A DNA stretch of 64,000 bases from positions 248,001 through 312,000 of the forward strand of contig NW_027478920.1 of assembly GCF_051014685.1 (NCBI RefSeq). The letters are read 5' to 3'. Under the pieces are notes generated by a model. That model did no database searches and had not been told where the DNA came from. It worked only from the letters and a program-made list of their open reading frames with translations. Below are positions 28,055-42,000 of this stretch, piece after piece. How positions within the stretch are numbered: position 1 is the first letter of the stretch; every line of letters starts with the position of its first letter. A program made the position numbers and the translations under genes. The DNA comes from Ptiloglossa arizonensis. Taxonomy: Eukaryota; Arthropoda; Insecta; Hymenoptera; Colletidae.

Positions 28055-31000
28055 GTCAATCCGTTCGCGAGATATGGGAGTTTGAAAATAAGGAATGGTT
28101 GAGAGACCATCACAATTTTCGCAAGTCTGATGCTCGAAACCAATAACTACAATGGCCTAAGGGAAAAATACACATAGCGTTGTAATCGGGAGAGTTTCTA
28201 TTTTCAGATGCAACAGAAATTTTTCGGATTCGTCAACCCGTTCGCGAGATATGGGAGTTTGAAGTTAAGGAATGGTTGAGAAGCCATCAAAATTTTCGCA
28301 ATTCTGATGCTAGAAACGAATAACTGGAATGACCTAGGGGAAAAATACACACACCATTGTAATGGGGCGAGTTTCTACTTTCAGATGCAACAGGAATTCC
28401 TCGAGTTCGTCAATCCGTTCGCGAGATATGGCAGTTTGAAGTTAAGGAATGGTTGAGGAACCATCAAAATTCTCGCAATTCAGATGCTAGAAACGAATAA
28501 CTGAAATGACCTAGGGGAAAAGTACACACACCATTGTAATCGGTCGACTTTCTACTTTCAGATGCAACAGGAAATAATCGTGTTCGTCATTCCGTTCGCG
28601 AGATATGGCTGTTTGAAGGTAAGGAATGGTTGAGAAACAATCACAATTTTCGCAAGTCTGATACTCGAAACCAATAACTGGAATGGCCTAGGGGAAAAGT
28701 ACACACACCATTGTAATCGGTCGACTTTCTACTTTCAGATGCAACAGGAAATAATCGAGTTCGTCATTCCGTTCGCGAGATATGTGTGTTTGAAGGTAAG
28801 GAATGGTTGTGAAGCAATCACAATTTTCGCAAGTCTGATACTCGAAACCAGTAACTACTGTGGCCTAGGGGAAAAATACACATACCTTTGTAATTGGGCG
28901 AGTTTCTACTTTCAGATGCAACAGGAATTTCTCGAGTATGTCAATCCGTTCGCGAGATATGGGAGTTTGAAGTTAAGGAACGGTTGAGAAACCATCAAAA
29001 TTTTCGCAAGTCTGATACTCCAAACCAATAACTGGAATGGCACAGGGGAAAAGTACACACACCATTGTAATGGGGCGAGTTTCTACTTTCAAATGCAACA
29101 GGAATTTCTCGAGTTCCTCAATCCGTTCGCGAGACATGGGAGTTTGAAGTTAAGGAATGGTTGACAAACCATCAAAATTTTCGCAAGTGTGATACTCGAA
29201 ACCAATAACTGGAATGGCCTAGGGGAAAAGTACACACACCATTGTAATCGGTCGACTTTCTACTTTCAGATGCAACAGGAAATAATCGACTTCGACAATC
29301 TTTTCGCGCGATATGGGAGTTTGAAGTTAAGGAATGCTTGAGAAACCATCAAAATTTTCGCAAGTCTGATACTCGAAACCAATAACTACAAAGGCCTAGG
29401 GGAAAAATACACATACCTTTGTAATCGGGCGAGTTTCTACTTTCAGATGAAACAGGAATTCCTCGAGTTCGTCAATCCGTTCGCGAGATATGGGAGTTTG
29501 AAAATAAGGAATGGTTGAGAGACCTTCACAATTTTCGCAAGTCTGATGCTCGAAACCAATAACTACAATGGCCTAAGGGAAAAATACACATAGCGTTGTA
29601 ATCGGGAGAGTTTCTATTTTCAGATGCAACAGAAATTTTTCGGATTCGTCAACCCGTTCGCGAGATATGGGAGTTTGAAAATAAGGAATGGTTGAGAGAC
29701 CATCACAATTTTCGCAAGTCTGATGCTCGAAACCAATAACTACAATGGCCTAAGGGAAAAATACACATAGCGTTGTAATCGGGAGAGTTTCTATTTTCAG
29801 ATGCAACAGAAATTTTTCGGATTCGTCAACCCGTTCGCGAGATATGGGAGTTTGAAGTTAAGGAATGGTTGAGAAGCCATCAAAATTTTCGCAATTCTGA
29901 TGCTAGAAACGAATAACTGGAATGACCTAGGGGAAAAGTACACACACCATTGTAATGGGGCGAGTTTCTACTTTCAGATGCAACAGGAATTCCTCGAGTT
30001 CGTCAATCCGTTCGCGAGATATGGCAGTTTGAAGTTAAGGAATGCTTGAGGAACCATCAAAATTCTCGCAATTCAGATGCTAGAAACGAATAACTGAAAT
30101 GACCTAGGGGAAAAGTACACACACCATTGTATTCGGTCGACTTTCTACTTTCAGATGCAACAGGAAATAATCGAGTTCGTCATTCCGTTCGCGAGATATG
30201 GCTGTTTGAAGGTAAGGAATGGTTGAGAAACAATCACAATTTTCGCAAGTCTGATACTCGAAACCAATAACTGGAATGGCCTAGGGGAAAAGTACACACA
30301 CCATTGTAATCGGTCGACTTTCTACTTTCAGATGCAACAGGAAATAATCGAGTTCGTCATTCCGTTCGCGAGATATGTGTGTTTGAAGGTAAGGAATGGT
30401 TGTGAAGCAATCACAATTTTCGCAAGTCTGATACTCGAAACCAGTAACTACTGTGGCCTAGGGGAAAAATACACATACCTTTGTAATTGGGCGAGTTTCT
30501 ACTTTCAGATGCAACAGGAATTTCTCGAGTATGTCAATCCGTTCGCGAGATATGGGAGTTTGAAGTTAAGGAACGGTTGAGAAACCATCAAAATTTTCGC
30601 AAGTCTGATACTCCAAACCAATAACTGGAATGGCACAGGGGAAAAGTATACACACCATTGTAATGGGGCGAGTTTCCACTTTCAAATGCAACAGGAATTT
30701 CTCGAGTTCCTCAATCCGTTCGCGAGACATGGGAGTTTGAAGTTAAGGAATGGTTGACAAACCATCAAAATTTTCGCAAGTGTGATACTCGAAACCAATA
30801 ACTGGAATGGCCTAGGGGAAAAGTACACACACCATTGTAATCGGTCGACTTTCTACTTTCAGATGCAACAGGAAATAATCGACTTCGACAATCTTTTCGC
30901 GCGATATGGGAGTTTGAAGTTAAGGAATGCTTGAGAAACCATCAAAATTTTCGCAAGTCTGATACTCGAAACCAATAACTACAAAGGCCTAGGGGAAAAA

Positions 31001-31113
31001 TACACATACCTTTGTAATCGGGCGAGTTTCTACTTTCAGATGAAACAGGAATTCCTCGAGTTCGTCAATCCGTTCGCGAGATATGGGAGTTTGAAAATAA
31101 GGAATGGTTGAGA
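28055..31113 (+). repeat. Satellite segmental duplication, 9-monomer spacing (1593 bp)
   Basis: Positions 28055-29520 recur at 29648-31113 with an offset of exactly 1593 bp. Shared markers include GATATGTGTGTTTGAAGG, CTTCGACAATCTTTTCGCGCG (29290 and 30883), CTCCAAACCAATAACTGG and CGCAATTCAGATGCTAG. A few point differences separate the copies (GTAATCGGTC against GTATTCGGTC; AGTACACACACC against AGTATACACACC). The second copy runs directly into the 885-bp HOR that follows. Confidence 0.85.
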
Positions 31114-33340
31114 GACCATCACAATTTTCGCATGTCTGATACTCGAAACCAATAACTACTATGGCCTAGGGGTAAAATACACATATCTTTGTAATCGGGC
31201 GAGTTTCTACTTTCAGATGCAACAGGAATTCCTCTAGTTCGTCAATCCGTTCGCGAGATATGGGAGTTTGAAAATAAGGAATGGTTGAGAGACCTTCACA
31301 ATTTTCGCAAGTCTGATGCTCGAAACCAATAACTACAATGGCCTAAGGGAAAAATACACATAGCGTTGTAATCGGGAGAGTTTCTATTTTCAGATGCAAC
31401 AGAAATTTTTCGGATTCGTCAACCCGTTCGCGAGATATGGGAGTTTGAAGTTAAGGAATGGTTGAGAAGCCATCAAAATTTTCGCAATTCTGATGCTAGG
31501 AACGAATAACTGGAATGACCTAGGGGAAAAGTACACACACCATTGTAATGGGGCGAGTTTCTACTTTCAGATGCAACAGGAATTCCTCGAGTTCGTCAAT
31601 CCGTTCGCGAGATATGGCAGTTTGAAGTTAAGGAATGCTTGAGGAACCATCAAAATTCTCGCAATTCAGATGCTAGAAACGAATAACTGAAATGACCTAG
31701 GGGAAAAGTACACACACCATTGTAATCGGTCGACTTTCTACTTTCAGATGCAACAGGAAATAATCGACTTCGACAATCTTTTCGCGCGATATGGGAGTTT
31801 GAAGTTAAGGAATGCTTGAGAAACCATCAAAATTTTCGCAAGTCTGATACTCGAAACCAATAACTACAAAGGCCTAGGGGAAAAATACACATACCTTTGT
31901 AATCGGGCGAGTTTCTACTTTCAGATGAAACAGGAATTCCTCGAGTTCGTCAATCCGTTCGCGAGATATGGGAGTTTGAAAATAAGGAATGGTTGAGAGA
32001 CCATCACAATTTTCGCATGTCTGATACTCGAAACCAATAACTACTATGGCCTAGGGGTAAAATACACATATCTTTGTAATCGGGCGAGTTTCTACTTTCA
32101 GATGCAACAGGAATTCCTCTAGTTCGTCAATCCGTTCGCGAGATATGGGAGTTTGAAAATAAGGAATGGTTGAGAGACCTTCACAATTTTCGCAAGTCTG
32201 ATGCTCGAAACCAATAACTACAATGGCCTAAGGGAAAAATACACATAGCGTTGTAATCGGGAGAGTTTCTATTTTCAGATGCAACAGAAATTTTTCGGAT
32301 TCGTCAACCCGTTCGCGAGATATGGGAGTTTGAAGTTAAGGAATGGTTGAGAAGCCATCAAAATTTTCGCAATTCTGATGCTAGGAACGAATAACTGGAA
32401 TGACCTAGGGGAAAAGTACACACACCATTGTAATGGGGCGAGTTTCTACTTTCAGATGCAACAGGAATTTCTCGAGTTCCTCAATCCGTTCGCGAGACAT
32501 GGGAGTTTGAAGTTAAGGAATGGTTGACAAACCATCAAAATTTTCGCAAGTGTGATACTCGAAACCAATAACTGGAATGGCCTAGGGGAAAAGTACACAC
32601 ACCATTGTAATCGGTCGACTTTCTACTTTCAGATGCAACAGGAAATAATCGACTTCGACAATCTTTTCGCGCGATATGGGAGTTTGAAGTTAAGGAATGC
32701 TTGAGAAACCATCAAAATTTTCGCAAGTCTGATACTCGAAACCAATAACTACAAAGGCCTAGGGGAAAAATACACATACCTTTGTAATCGGGCGAGTTTC
32801 TACTTTCAGATGAAACAGGAATTCCTCGAGTTCGTCAATCCGTTCGCGAGATATGGGAGTTTGAAAATAAGGAATGGTTGAGAGACCATCACAATTTTCG
32901 CATGTCTGATACTCGAAACCAATAACTACTATGGCCTAGGGGTAAAATACACATATCTTTGTAATCGGGCGAGTTTCTACTTTCAGATGCAACAGGAATT
33001 CCTCTAGTTCGTCAATCCGTTCGCGAGATATGGGAGTTTGAAAATAAGGAATGGTTGAGAGACCTTCACAATTTTCGCAAGTCTGATGCTCGAAACCAAT
33101 AACTACAATGGCCTAAGGGAAAAATACACATAGCGTTGTAATCGGGAGAGTTTCTATTTTCAGATGCAACAGAAATTTTTCGGATTCGTCAATCCGTTCG
33201 CGAGATATGGGAGTTTGAAGTTAAGGAATGGTTGAGAAGCCATCAAAATTTTCGCAATTCTGATGCTAGAAACGAATAACTGGAATGGCCTAGGGGAAAA
33301 GTACACACACCATTGTAATGGGGCGAGTTTCTACTTTCAG
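30815..33340 (+). repeat. 5-monomer higher-order repeat (885 bp), about 2.9 copies
   Basis: Private markers recur every 885 bp (5 x 177). GACTTCGACAATCTTTTCGC occurs at 30881, 31766 and 32651. GACCTTCACAATTTTCGC followed by GATGCTCG ends at 31320, 32205 and 33090. AGATGAAACAGGAATTCC and GGGGTAAAATACACATATC recur in the same register. The unit overlaps the end of the preceding 1593-bp duplication, so a 5-mer appears to have been extracted from that material and re-amplified. Confidence 0.87.
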
Positions 33341-36300
33341 ATGCAACAGGAATTCCTCGAGTTCGTCAATCCGTTCGCGAGATATGGGAGTTTGAAGTTA
33401 AGGAATGGTTGAGAAGCCATCAAAATTTTCGCAATTCTGATGCTAGAAACGAATAACTGGTATGACCTAGGGGAAAAGTACACACACCATTGTAATCGGT
33501 CGAGTTTCTACTTTCAGATGCAACAGGAAATAATCGAGTTCTTCAATCCGTTCGCGAGTTATGGGAGTTTGAAGTTAAGGAATGCTTGAGAAACCATCAA
33601 AATTTTCGCAAGTCTGATACTCGAAACCAATAACTGGAATGACCTAGGGGAAAAGTACACACACCATTGTAATCGGTCGAGTTTCGGCTTTCAGATGCAA
33701 CAGGAAATAATCGAGTTCGTCATTCCGTTCGCGAGATATGGGTGTTTGAAGGTAAGGAATGGTTAAGAAACAATCACAATGTTCGCAAGTCTGATACTCG
33801 AAACCAATAACTACTGTGGCCTAGGGGAAAAATACACATACCTTTGTAATTGGGCGAGATTCTACTTTCAGATGCAACAGAAATTTTTCGGATTCGTCAA
33901 TCCGTTCGCGAGATATGGGAGTTTGAAGTTAAGGAATGGTTGAGAAGCCATCAAAATTTTCGCAATTCTGATGCTAGAAACGAATAACTGGAATGGCCTA
34001 GGGGAAAAGTACACACACCATTGTAATGGGGCGAGTTTCTACTTTCAGATGCAACAGGAATTCCTCGAGTTCGTCAATCCGTTCGCGAGATATGGGAGTT
34101 TGAAGTTAAGGAATGGTTGAGAAGCCATCAAAATTTTCGCAATTCTGATGCTAGAAACGAATAACTGGAATGGCCTAGGGGAAAAGTACACACACCATTG
34201 TAATGGGGCGAGTTTCTACTTTCTGATGCAACAGGAATTTCTCGAGTATGTCAATCCGTTCGCGAGATATGGGAGTTTGAAGTTAAGGAACGGTTGAGAA
34301 ACCATCAAAATTTTCGCAAGTCTGATGCTCCAAACCAATAACTGGAATGGCCTAGGGGAAAAGTACACACACCATTGTAATGGGGCGAATTTCTACTTTC
34401 AGATGCAACAGGAATTCCTCGAGTTCGTCAGTCCGTTCGCGAGATATGGGAGTTTGAAGTTAAGGAATGGTTGAGAGACCATCACAATTTTCCCAAGTCT
34501 GATACTCGAAACCAATAACTACTATGGCCTAGGGGAAAAATACACGTACCTTTGTAATCGGCGAGTTTCTACTTTCAGATGCAACAGGAAATATTCGAGT
34601 TCTTCAATACGTTCGCGAGATATGGGAGTTTGAAGTTAAGGAATGCTTGAGAGACCATCACAATTTTCGCAAGTCTGATACTCGAAACCAATAACTACAA
34701 AGCCCTAGGGGAGAAATACACATATCTTTGTAATCGGGCGAGTTTCTACTTTCAGATGGAACAGGAATTTCTCGAGTATGTCAATCCGTTCACGAGATAT
34801 GGGAGTTTGAAGTTAAGGAATGGTTGAGAAGCCATCAAAATTTTCGCAATTCTGATGCTAGAAACGAATAACTGGAATGATCTAGGGGAAAAGTACACAC
34901 ACCATTGTAATCGGTCGAGTTTCTACTTTCAGATGCAACAGGAAATAATCGAGTTCTTCAATCCGTTCGCGAGATATGGGAGTTTGAAGTTAAGGAATGC
35001 TAGAGAGACAATCACAATTTTCGCATGTCTGATACTCGAAACCAATAACTACTATGGCCTAGGGGAAAAATACACATATATTTGTAATCGGGCGAGTTTC
35101 TACTTTCAGATGCAACAGGAATTTCTCGAGTATGTCAATCCGTTCGCGAGATATGGGAGTTTGAAGTTAAGGAATGGTTGAGAAACCATCAAAATTTTCG
35201 CAATTCTGATGCTAGAAACGAATAACTGGAATGACCTAGGGGAAAAATACACACACCATTGTAATCGGTCGACTTTCTACTTTCAGAGGCAACAGGAATT
35301 TCTCGAGTTCGTCAATCCGTTCGCGAGATATGGGAGTTTGAAGTTAAGGAATGGTTGTGACACAATCACAATTTTCGCAAGTCTGATACTCGAAACCAAT
35401 AACTACTGTGGCCTAGGGGAAAAGTACACATACCTTTGTAATTGGGCGAGTTTCTACTTTCAGGTGCAACAGGAATTTCTCGAGTATGTCAATCCGTTCG
35501 CGAGATATGGGAGTTTGAAGTTAAGGAATGCTTGAGAGACCATCACAATTTTCGCAAGTCTGATACTCGAAACCAATAACTACAAAGCCCTAGGGGAGAA
35601 ATACACATATCTTTGTAATCGGGCGAGTTTCTACTTTCAGATGGAACAGGAATTTCTCGAGTATGTCAATCCGTTCACGAGATATGGGAGTTTGAAGTTA
35701 AGGAATGGTTGAGAAGCCATCAAAATTTTCGCAATTCTGATGCTAGAAACGAATAACTGGAATGATCTAGGGAAAAAGTACACACACGATTGTAATCGGT
35801 TGACTTTCTACATTCAGAAGCAACAGGAAATAATCGAGTTCGTCAATCCGTTCGCGAGATATGGGAGTATGAAGTTAAGGAATGGTTGAGAAACCATCAC
35901 AATTTTCGAAGGTCTGATACTCGAAACCAATAACTACTATGGCCTAGGGCAAAAATACACATACCGTTGTAATCGGACGAGTTTCTGGTTTCAGATGCAA
36001 CAGGAATTTCTCGAGTTCGTCAATCCGTTCGCGAGATATGGGAGTTTGAAATTAAGGAACGGTTGAGAAACCATCAAAATTTTCGCAAGTCTGATACTCG
36101 AAACCAATAACTACAAAGGCTTAGGGGAAAAATACACATACCGTTGTAATCGGGAGAGTTTCTTCTTCCAGATGCAACCGGAATTTCTCGTGTACGTCAT
36201 TCCGTTCGCGAGATATGGGATTTTGAAGTTAAGGAATGGTTGAGAAACAATCACAATTTTCGCAAGTCTGATACTCGAAACCAATAACTACTATGGCCTA

Positions 36301-37441
36301 TGGGAAAAATACACATACCTTTGTAATTGGGCGAGTTTCTACTTTCAGATGCAACTGGAATTTCTCGATTTCGTCAATCTGTTCGCGAGATATGGGAGTT
36401 TGAAGATAAGGAATGGTTGAGAAACAATCAAAATTTTCGCAATTCTGATGCTAGAAACGAATAACTGGAATGACCTAGGGGAAAAGTACACACACCATTG
36501 TAATCGGTCGAGTTTCTACTTTCAGATGCAACAGGAAATAATTGAGTTCGTCAATCCGTTCGCGAGATATGGGAGTATGAAGTTAAGGAATGGTTGAGAA
36601 ACCATCACAATTTTCGAAGGTCTGATACTCGAAACCAATAACTACTATGGCCTAGGGCAAAAATACACATACCGTTGTAATCGGACGAGTTTCTGGTTTC
36701 AGATGCAACAGGAATTTCTCGAGTTCGTCAATCCGTTCGCGAGATATGGGAGTTTGAAGTTAAGGAATGGTTGAGAAACCATCACAATTTTCGCAAGTCT
36801 GATACACGAAACAAATAACTACTATGGCCTAGGGGAAAAATACACATACCTTTGTAATCGGGCTAGTTTCTGCTTTCAGATGCAATAGGAAATTCTCGAG
36901 TTCGTTAGTCCGTTCGCGAGATATGGGAGTTTGAAGTTAAGGAATGGTTGAGAAACCATCAAAATTTTTGCTGGTCTGATTCTCGAAACCGATAACTGGA
37001 ATGGCCTAGGGGAAAAGTACACACACCATTGTAATCGGGGGAGTTTCTGCTTTCAGATGCAACAGGAATTTCTCGAGTTCGTCAATCCGTTCTTGAGATA
37101 TGGGGGTTTGAAGTTAAGGAATGCTTGAGAAACCATCAAAATATTAGCAAGTCTGATACGCGAAACCAGTAACTACAATGGCCTAGGGGAAAAATACATA
37201 TACCTTTGTAATCGGGCGTGTACCTACTTTCAGATGCAACAGGAATTTCTCGAGTTCGTCAATCCGTTCGCGAGATATGGGATTTTGAAGTTAAGGAGTG
37301 GTTGAGAAACCATCAAAATTTTCGCAAGTCTGATACTCGAAACCAATAACTACAATGGCCTAGGCAAAAATACACATACCTTCGTAATCGCGCGTGTTTC
37401 TACTTTCAGATGCAACAGGAATTTTTCGAGTTCGTCAATCC

Positions 37442-37458
37442 GTTCGCGAGATACGGGA
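37442..37458 (+). other. Full match to the CENP-B box core in one satellite monomer
   Basis: GTTCGCGAGATACGGGA fits the mammalian CENP-B box core NTTCGNNNNANNCGGGN at all nine fixed positions. Almost every other monomer has T for the C at position 13 (GTTCGCGAGATATGGGA, eight of nine fixed positions). The match is seen directly. A binding role is inference only: the box is defined in mammals, and insects have CENP-B-like proteins only as separately domesticated pogo-type transposases. Confidence 0.5.
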
Positions 37459-39064
37459 GTTTGAAGTTAAGGAGTGGTTGAGAAACCATCAAAATTTTCG
37501 AAAGTCTGATACGCGAAACCAATAACTACAATCGCCTAGGGCAAAAATACACATGCCGTTGTGATCGGGCGAGTTTCTGCTTTCAGATGGAACAGGAATT
37601 TCCCGAGTTCGTCAGTCTGTTCGCGAGATATGGGTCTTTGGAGTTAAGGATTGGTTGAGAAACCATAAAAATTTGCCCTGGTCTGATACTCGAAACCTAT
37701 AACTGGAATGGCCGAGGGGAAAAGGACACACACCATTGTAATCGGGCGAGTTTCTACTTTCAGATGCAACAGGAATTTCTCGAGTTCGTCATTCCGTTCG
37801 CGAGATATGGGAGTTAGAATTTAAGGAATGGTTGAGAATCCATCAAAATTTTCGCAAGTCTGATACTCGAAACCAATGACTACTATGGCCTAGGGCAAAA
37901 ATACACATACCGTTGTAATCGGGCGAGTTTCTGCTTTCAGATGCAATAGGAAATTCTCGAGTTTGTCAATCCGTTCGAGAGATATGGGAGTGTGAAGTTA
38001 AGGAATGATTGAGAAACCATCAAAGTTTTCGCAAGTCTGATACTCGGAACCAATAACTACTATGACCTAGGGCAAAAATACACATACCATTGTAATCGGG
38101 CGAGTTTCTGCTTTCAGATGCAACAGGAATTTCTCGAGTTCGTCAATCCGTTCGCGAGATATGGGAGTTTGGAGTTAAGAGACGGTTGAGTAACCATCAA
38201 AATTTTCGCAATTCTGATGCTAGAAACGAATAACTGGAATGGCCTAGGGGAAAAGAACACATACCGTTGCAATCGGGCGAGTTTCTACTTTCAGATGCAA
38301 CAGGAATTTCTCGAGTTCGTCAATCCGTTCGCGAGATATGGGAGTTTGGAGTTAAGAGACGGTTGAGAAACCATCAAAATTTTCGCAATTCTGATGCTAG
38401 AAACGCATAACTGGAATGGCATAGGGGAAAAGAACACATACCTTTGTAATCGCGAGAGTTTCTACTTTCAGATGCAATAGAAATTTCTCGAGTTTGTCAA
38501 TCCGTTCACGAGATATGGGAGTTTGAAGTTAAGGAATCGTTGAGAAACCATCAAAATTTTCGCAAGTCTGATACTCGAAACCAATAACTACTATTTCGTA
38601 GGGCAATTAAACACATAGCGATGTAGTCGGGCGAGTTTCTGCTTTCATATGCAACAGGAATTTCTCGAGTTCGTCAATCCGTTCGCGAGATATGGAAGTT
38701 CGAAATTAAGGAATGGTTGAGAAACCATCAAAATTTTCGCAATTCTGATACTCGAAACCAATAACTACAATGACCTAGGGGAAAAATACACAGACCGTTG
38801 TAATCGGGCGAGTATCTGCTTTCAGATGCAACAGGAACTTCTCGAGATCGTCAATCCGTTCGCGAGATATGGGAGTGTGATGTTAAGGAATGGTTGAAAA
38901 CCATCAAAATATTCGCAAGTCTGATACTCGAAACCAATAACTGGAATGGCCTAGGGGAAAAGAACACACACCATTGTAATCGGGCGAGTTTCTACTTTCA
39001 GATGCAACAGGAATTCCTCGAGTTCGTCAATCCGTCCGCGAGATATGGGAGATTGAAGTTAAGG

Positions 39065-42000
39065 AATGGTTGAGAAACCATCAAAATTTTCGCAAGTCTG
39101 ATACTCGAAACCTATAACTACAATGGCCTAGGGGAAAAGTACACAAACCATTGTAATCGGGCGAGTTTGTACTTGCAGATGCAACAGGAATTTCTCGAGT
39201 TCGTCAATCCGTTCGCGAGATATGGGAGTTTGGAGTTAAGAGACGGTTGAGAAACCATCAAAATTTTCGCAATTCTGATGCTAGAAACGAATAACTGGAA
39301 TGGCCTAGGGGAAAAGAACACATACCACTGTAATCGGGGGAGTGTCTACTTTCAGATGCAACAGAAATTTTTCGGATTCGTCAATCCGTTCGCGAAATAT
39401 CGGGGTTTGGAGTTAAGAGATGGTTGAGAAACCATCAAAATTTTCGCAATTCTGATGCTAGAAACGAATAACTGGAATGGACTAGGGGAAAAGCACACAC
39501 ACCTTTGTAATCGAGCGAGTTTCTACTTTCAGATGCAACAGGAATTTCTCCAGTTCGTCAATCCGTTCGCGAGATGTGGGAGTTTGAAGTTAAGGAATGG
39601 TTGAGACAGCATCAAATTCTTCGCAAGTCTGATACTCGAAACCAATAACTACAAAGACCCAGGGGAAAAATACACATACCGTTGTAATCGGGCGAGTTTC
39701 TACTTTCAGATGCAACAGGAATTCCTCGAGTTCGTCAATCCGTTCGCGAGATATGGGAGTTTGGAGTTAAGAGACGGTTGAGAAACCAACAAAATTTTCG
39801 CAATTCTGATGCTAGAAACGAATAACTGGAATGGCATAGGGGAAAAGAACACACACCATTGTAATCGGGCAAGTTTCTACTTTCAGATGCAACAGGAATT
39901 TCTCGAGTTCGTCAATCTGTTCGCGAGATATGGGAGTTTGGAAATAAGGAATGGTTGAGAAACCATCAAAATTTTCGCAAGTCTGATACTCGAAACCAAT
40001 AACTACAAAGGCGTAGGCGAAAAATACACATATCTTTGTAATCGGGCGAGTTTGTACTTGCAGATGCAACAGGAATTGCTCGAGTTCGTCTATACGTTCG
40101 CGAGATATGGGAGTTTGAAGTTAAGGTATGGTTGAGAAAGCATCAAAATTTCGCAAGTCTGATACTCGAAACCAATAACTGGAATGGCCTAGGGGAAAAG
40201 TACACACACCATTGTAATCGGGCAAGTTTCTACTTTCAGATGCAACAGGAATTTCACGAGTTCGTCAATCCGTTCGCGAGATATGGGAGTTTGAAGTTAA
40301 GGAATGCTTGAGAAACCATCAATATTTTAGGAATCTGATACTCTAAACCATTAACTACTATGGCCTAGGGCAAAAATACACATACCGTTGTAATCGGGCG
40401 AGTCTCTGCTCTCAGATTCAAAAGGAATTTCTCTAGTTCGTCAGTCCGTTCGCGAGATATGGGAGTTTGAAGTTAAGGAATGGTTGAGAAACCATCAAAA
40501 TTTTCGCAAGTCTGATACTCGAAACCAATAACTGGAATGGCCTAGGGGAAAAATACACATACCATTGCAATCGGGCGAGTTTCTACTTTCAGATGCAACA
40601 GGAATTTCTCGAGTTCGTCAATCCGTTCGCGAGATAATACAGTTTGAAGTTAAGGAATGATTGAGAAACCATTAAAATATTCGCTGGTCTGATACTCGAA
40701 ACCAATAACTGGAATGGCCTAGGGGAAAAGTACACACACTATAGTAATCGGGTGAGTTTCTACTTTCACATGCAACAGGAATTTCTCGAGTTCGTCAATC
40801 CGTTCGCGAGATATGGGATTTTGAAGTTAAGGAGTGGTTGAGAAACCATCAAAATTTTCGCAAGTCTGATATTCGAGACCAATGACTACTATGGCCTAGG
40901 GCAAAAATACACATACCATTGTAATCGGGCGAGTTTCTGCTTTCAGATGCAATAGGAAATTCTCGAGTACGTCAATCCGTTCGAGAGATATGGGAGTTTG
41001 AAGTTAAGGAATGGTTGAGAAGCCATCAAAATTTTCGCAAGTCTAACACACGAAACCAATAACTACTATGGCCTAGGGCAAAAATACACATACCATTGTA
41101 ATTGGGCGAGTTTCTGCTTTCAGATGCAACAGGAACTTCTCGAGTTCGCCAATCCGTTCGCGAGATATGGGAGTTTGAATTTATGGAATGGTTGAGAAAC
41201 CATCAAAATTTTCGCAAGTCTGATACTCGAAACCAATAACAACTATGGTCTAGAGCAAAAATGCACATACCGTTGTAATCGGGCGAGTTTCAACTTTCAG
41301 ATGCAACTGGAATTTCTCTAGTTCGTCAGTCCGTTCGCGAGATATTGGAGTTTGAAGTTAAGAGATGGTTGAGAAACCATCAAAATTTTCGCAAGTCTGA
41401 TACTCGAAACCAATAACTGGAATGGTCTAGGGGAAATGTACACACACCATTGTAATCGGGCAAGTTTCTACTTTCAGATGCGTCAGGAATTTCTCAAGTT
41501 CGTCAATCCGTTCGCGAAATATCGGCGTTTGGAGTTAAGAGATGGTTGAGAAACCATCAAAATTTTCGCAAGTCTGATACTCGAAACCAACAACTGGAAC
41601 GGTCTAGGGGAAATGTACACACACCATTGTAATCGGGCGAGTTTCTACTTTCAGATGCAACAGGAACTTCTCGAGTTCGTCAATCCGTTCGCGAGATATG
41701 GGAGTTTGAAGTTAAGGAATGGTTGAGAAACCATCAAAATTTTCGCAAGTCTGATACTCGAAACCAATAACTGGAACGGTCTAGGGGAAATGTTCACACA
41801 CCATTGTAATCGGGCGAGTTTCTACTTTCAGATGCAACAGGAATTTCTCGAGTTCGTCAATCCGTTCGCGAGGTGTGGGAGTTTGAAGTTAAGGAATGGT
41901 TGAGAAACCATCAAAATTTTCGCAAGTCTGATACTCGAAACCTATAACTACAATGGCCTAGGGGAAAAGTACACAAACCATTGTAATCGGGCGAGTTTCT

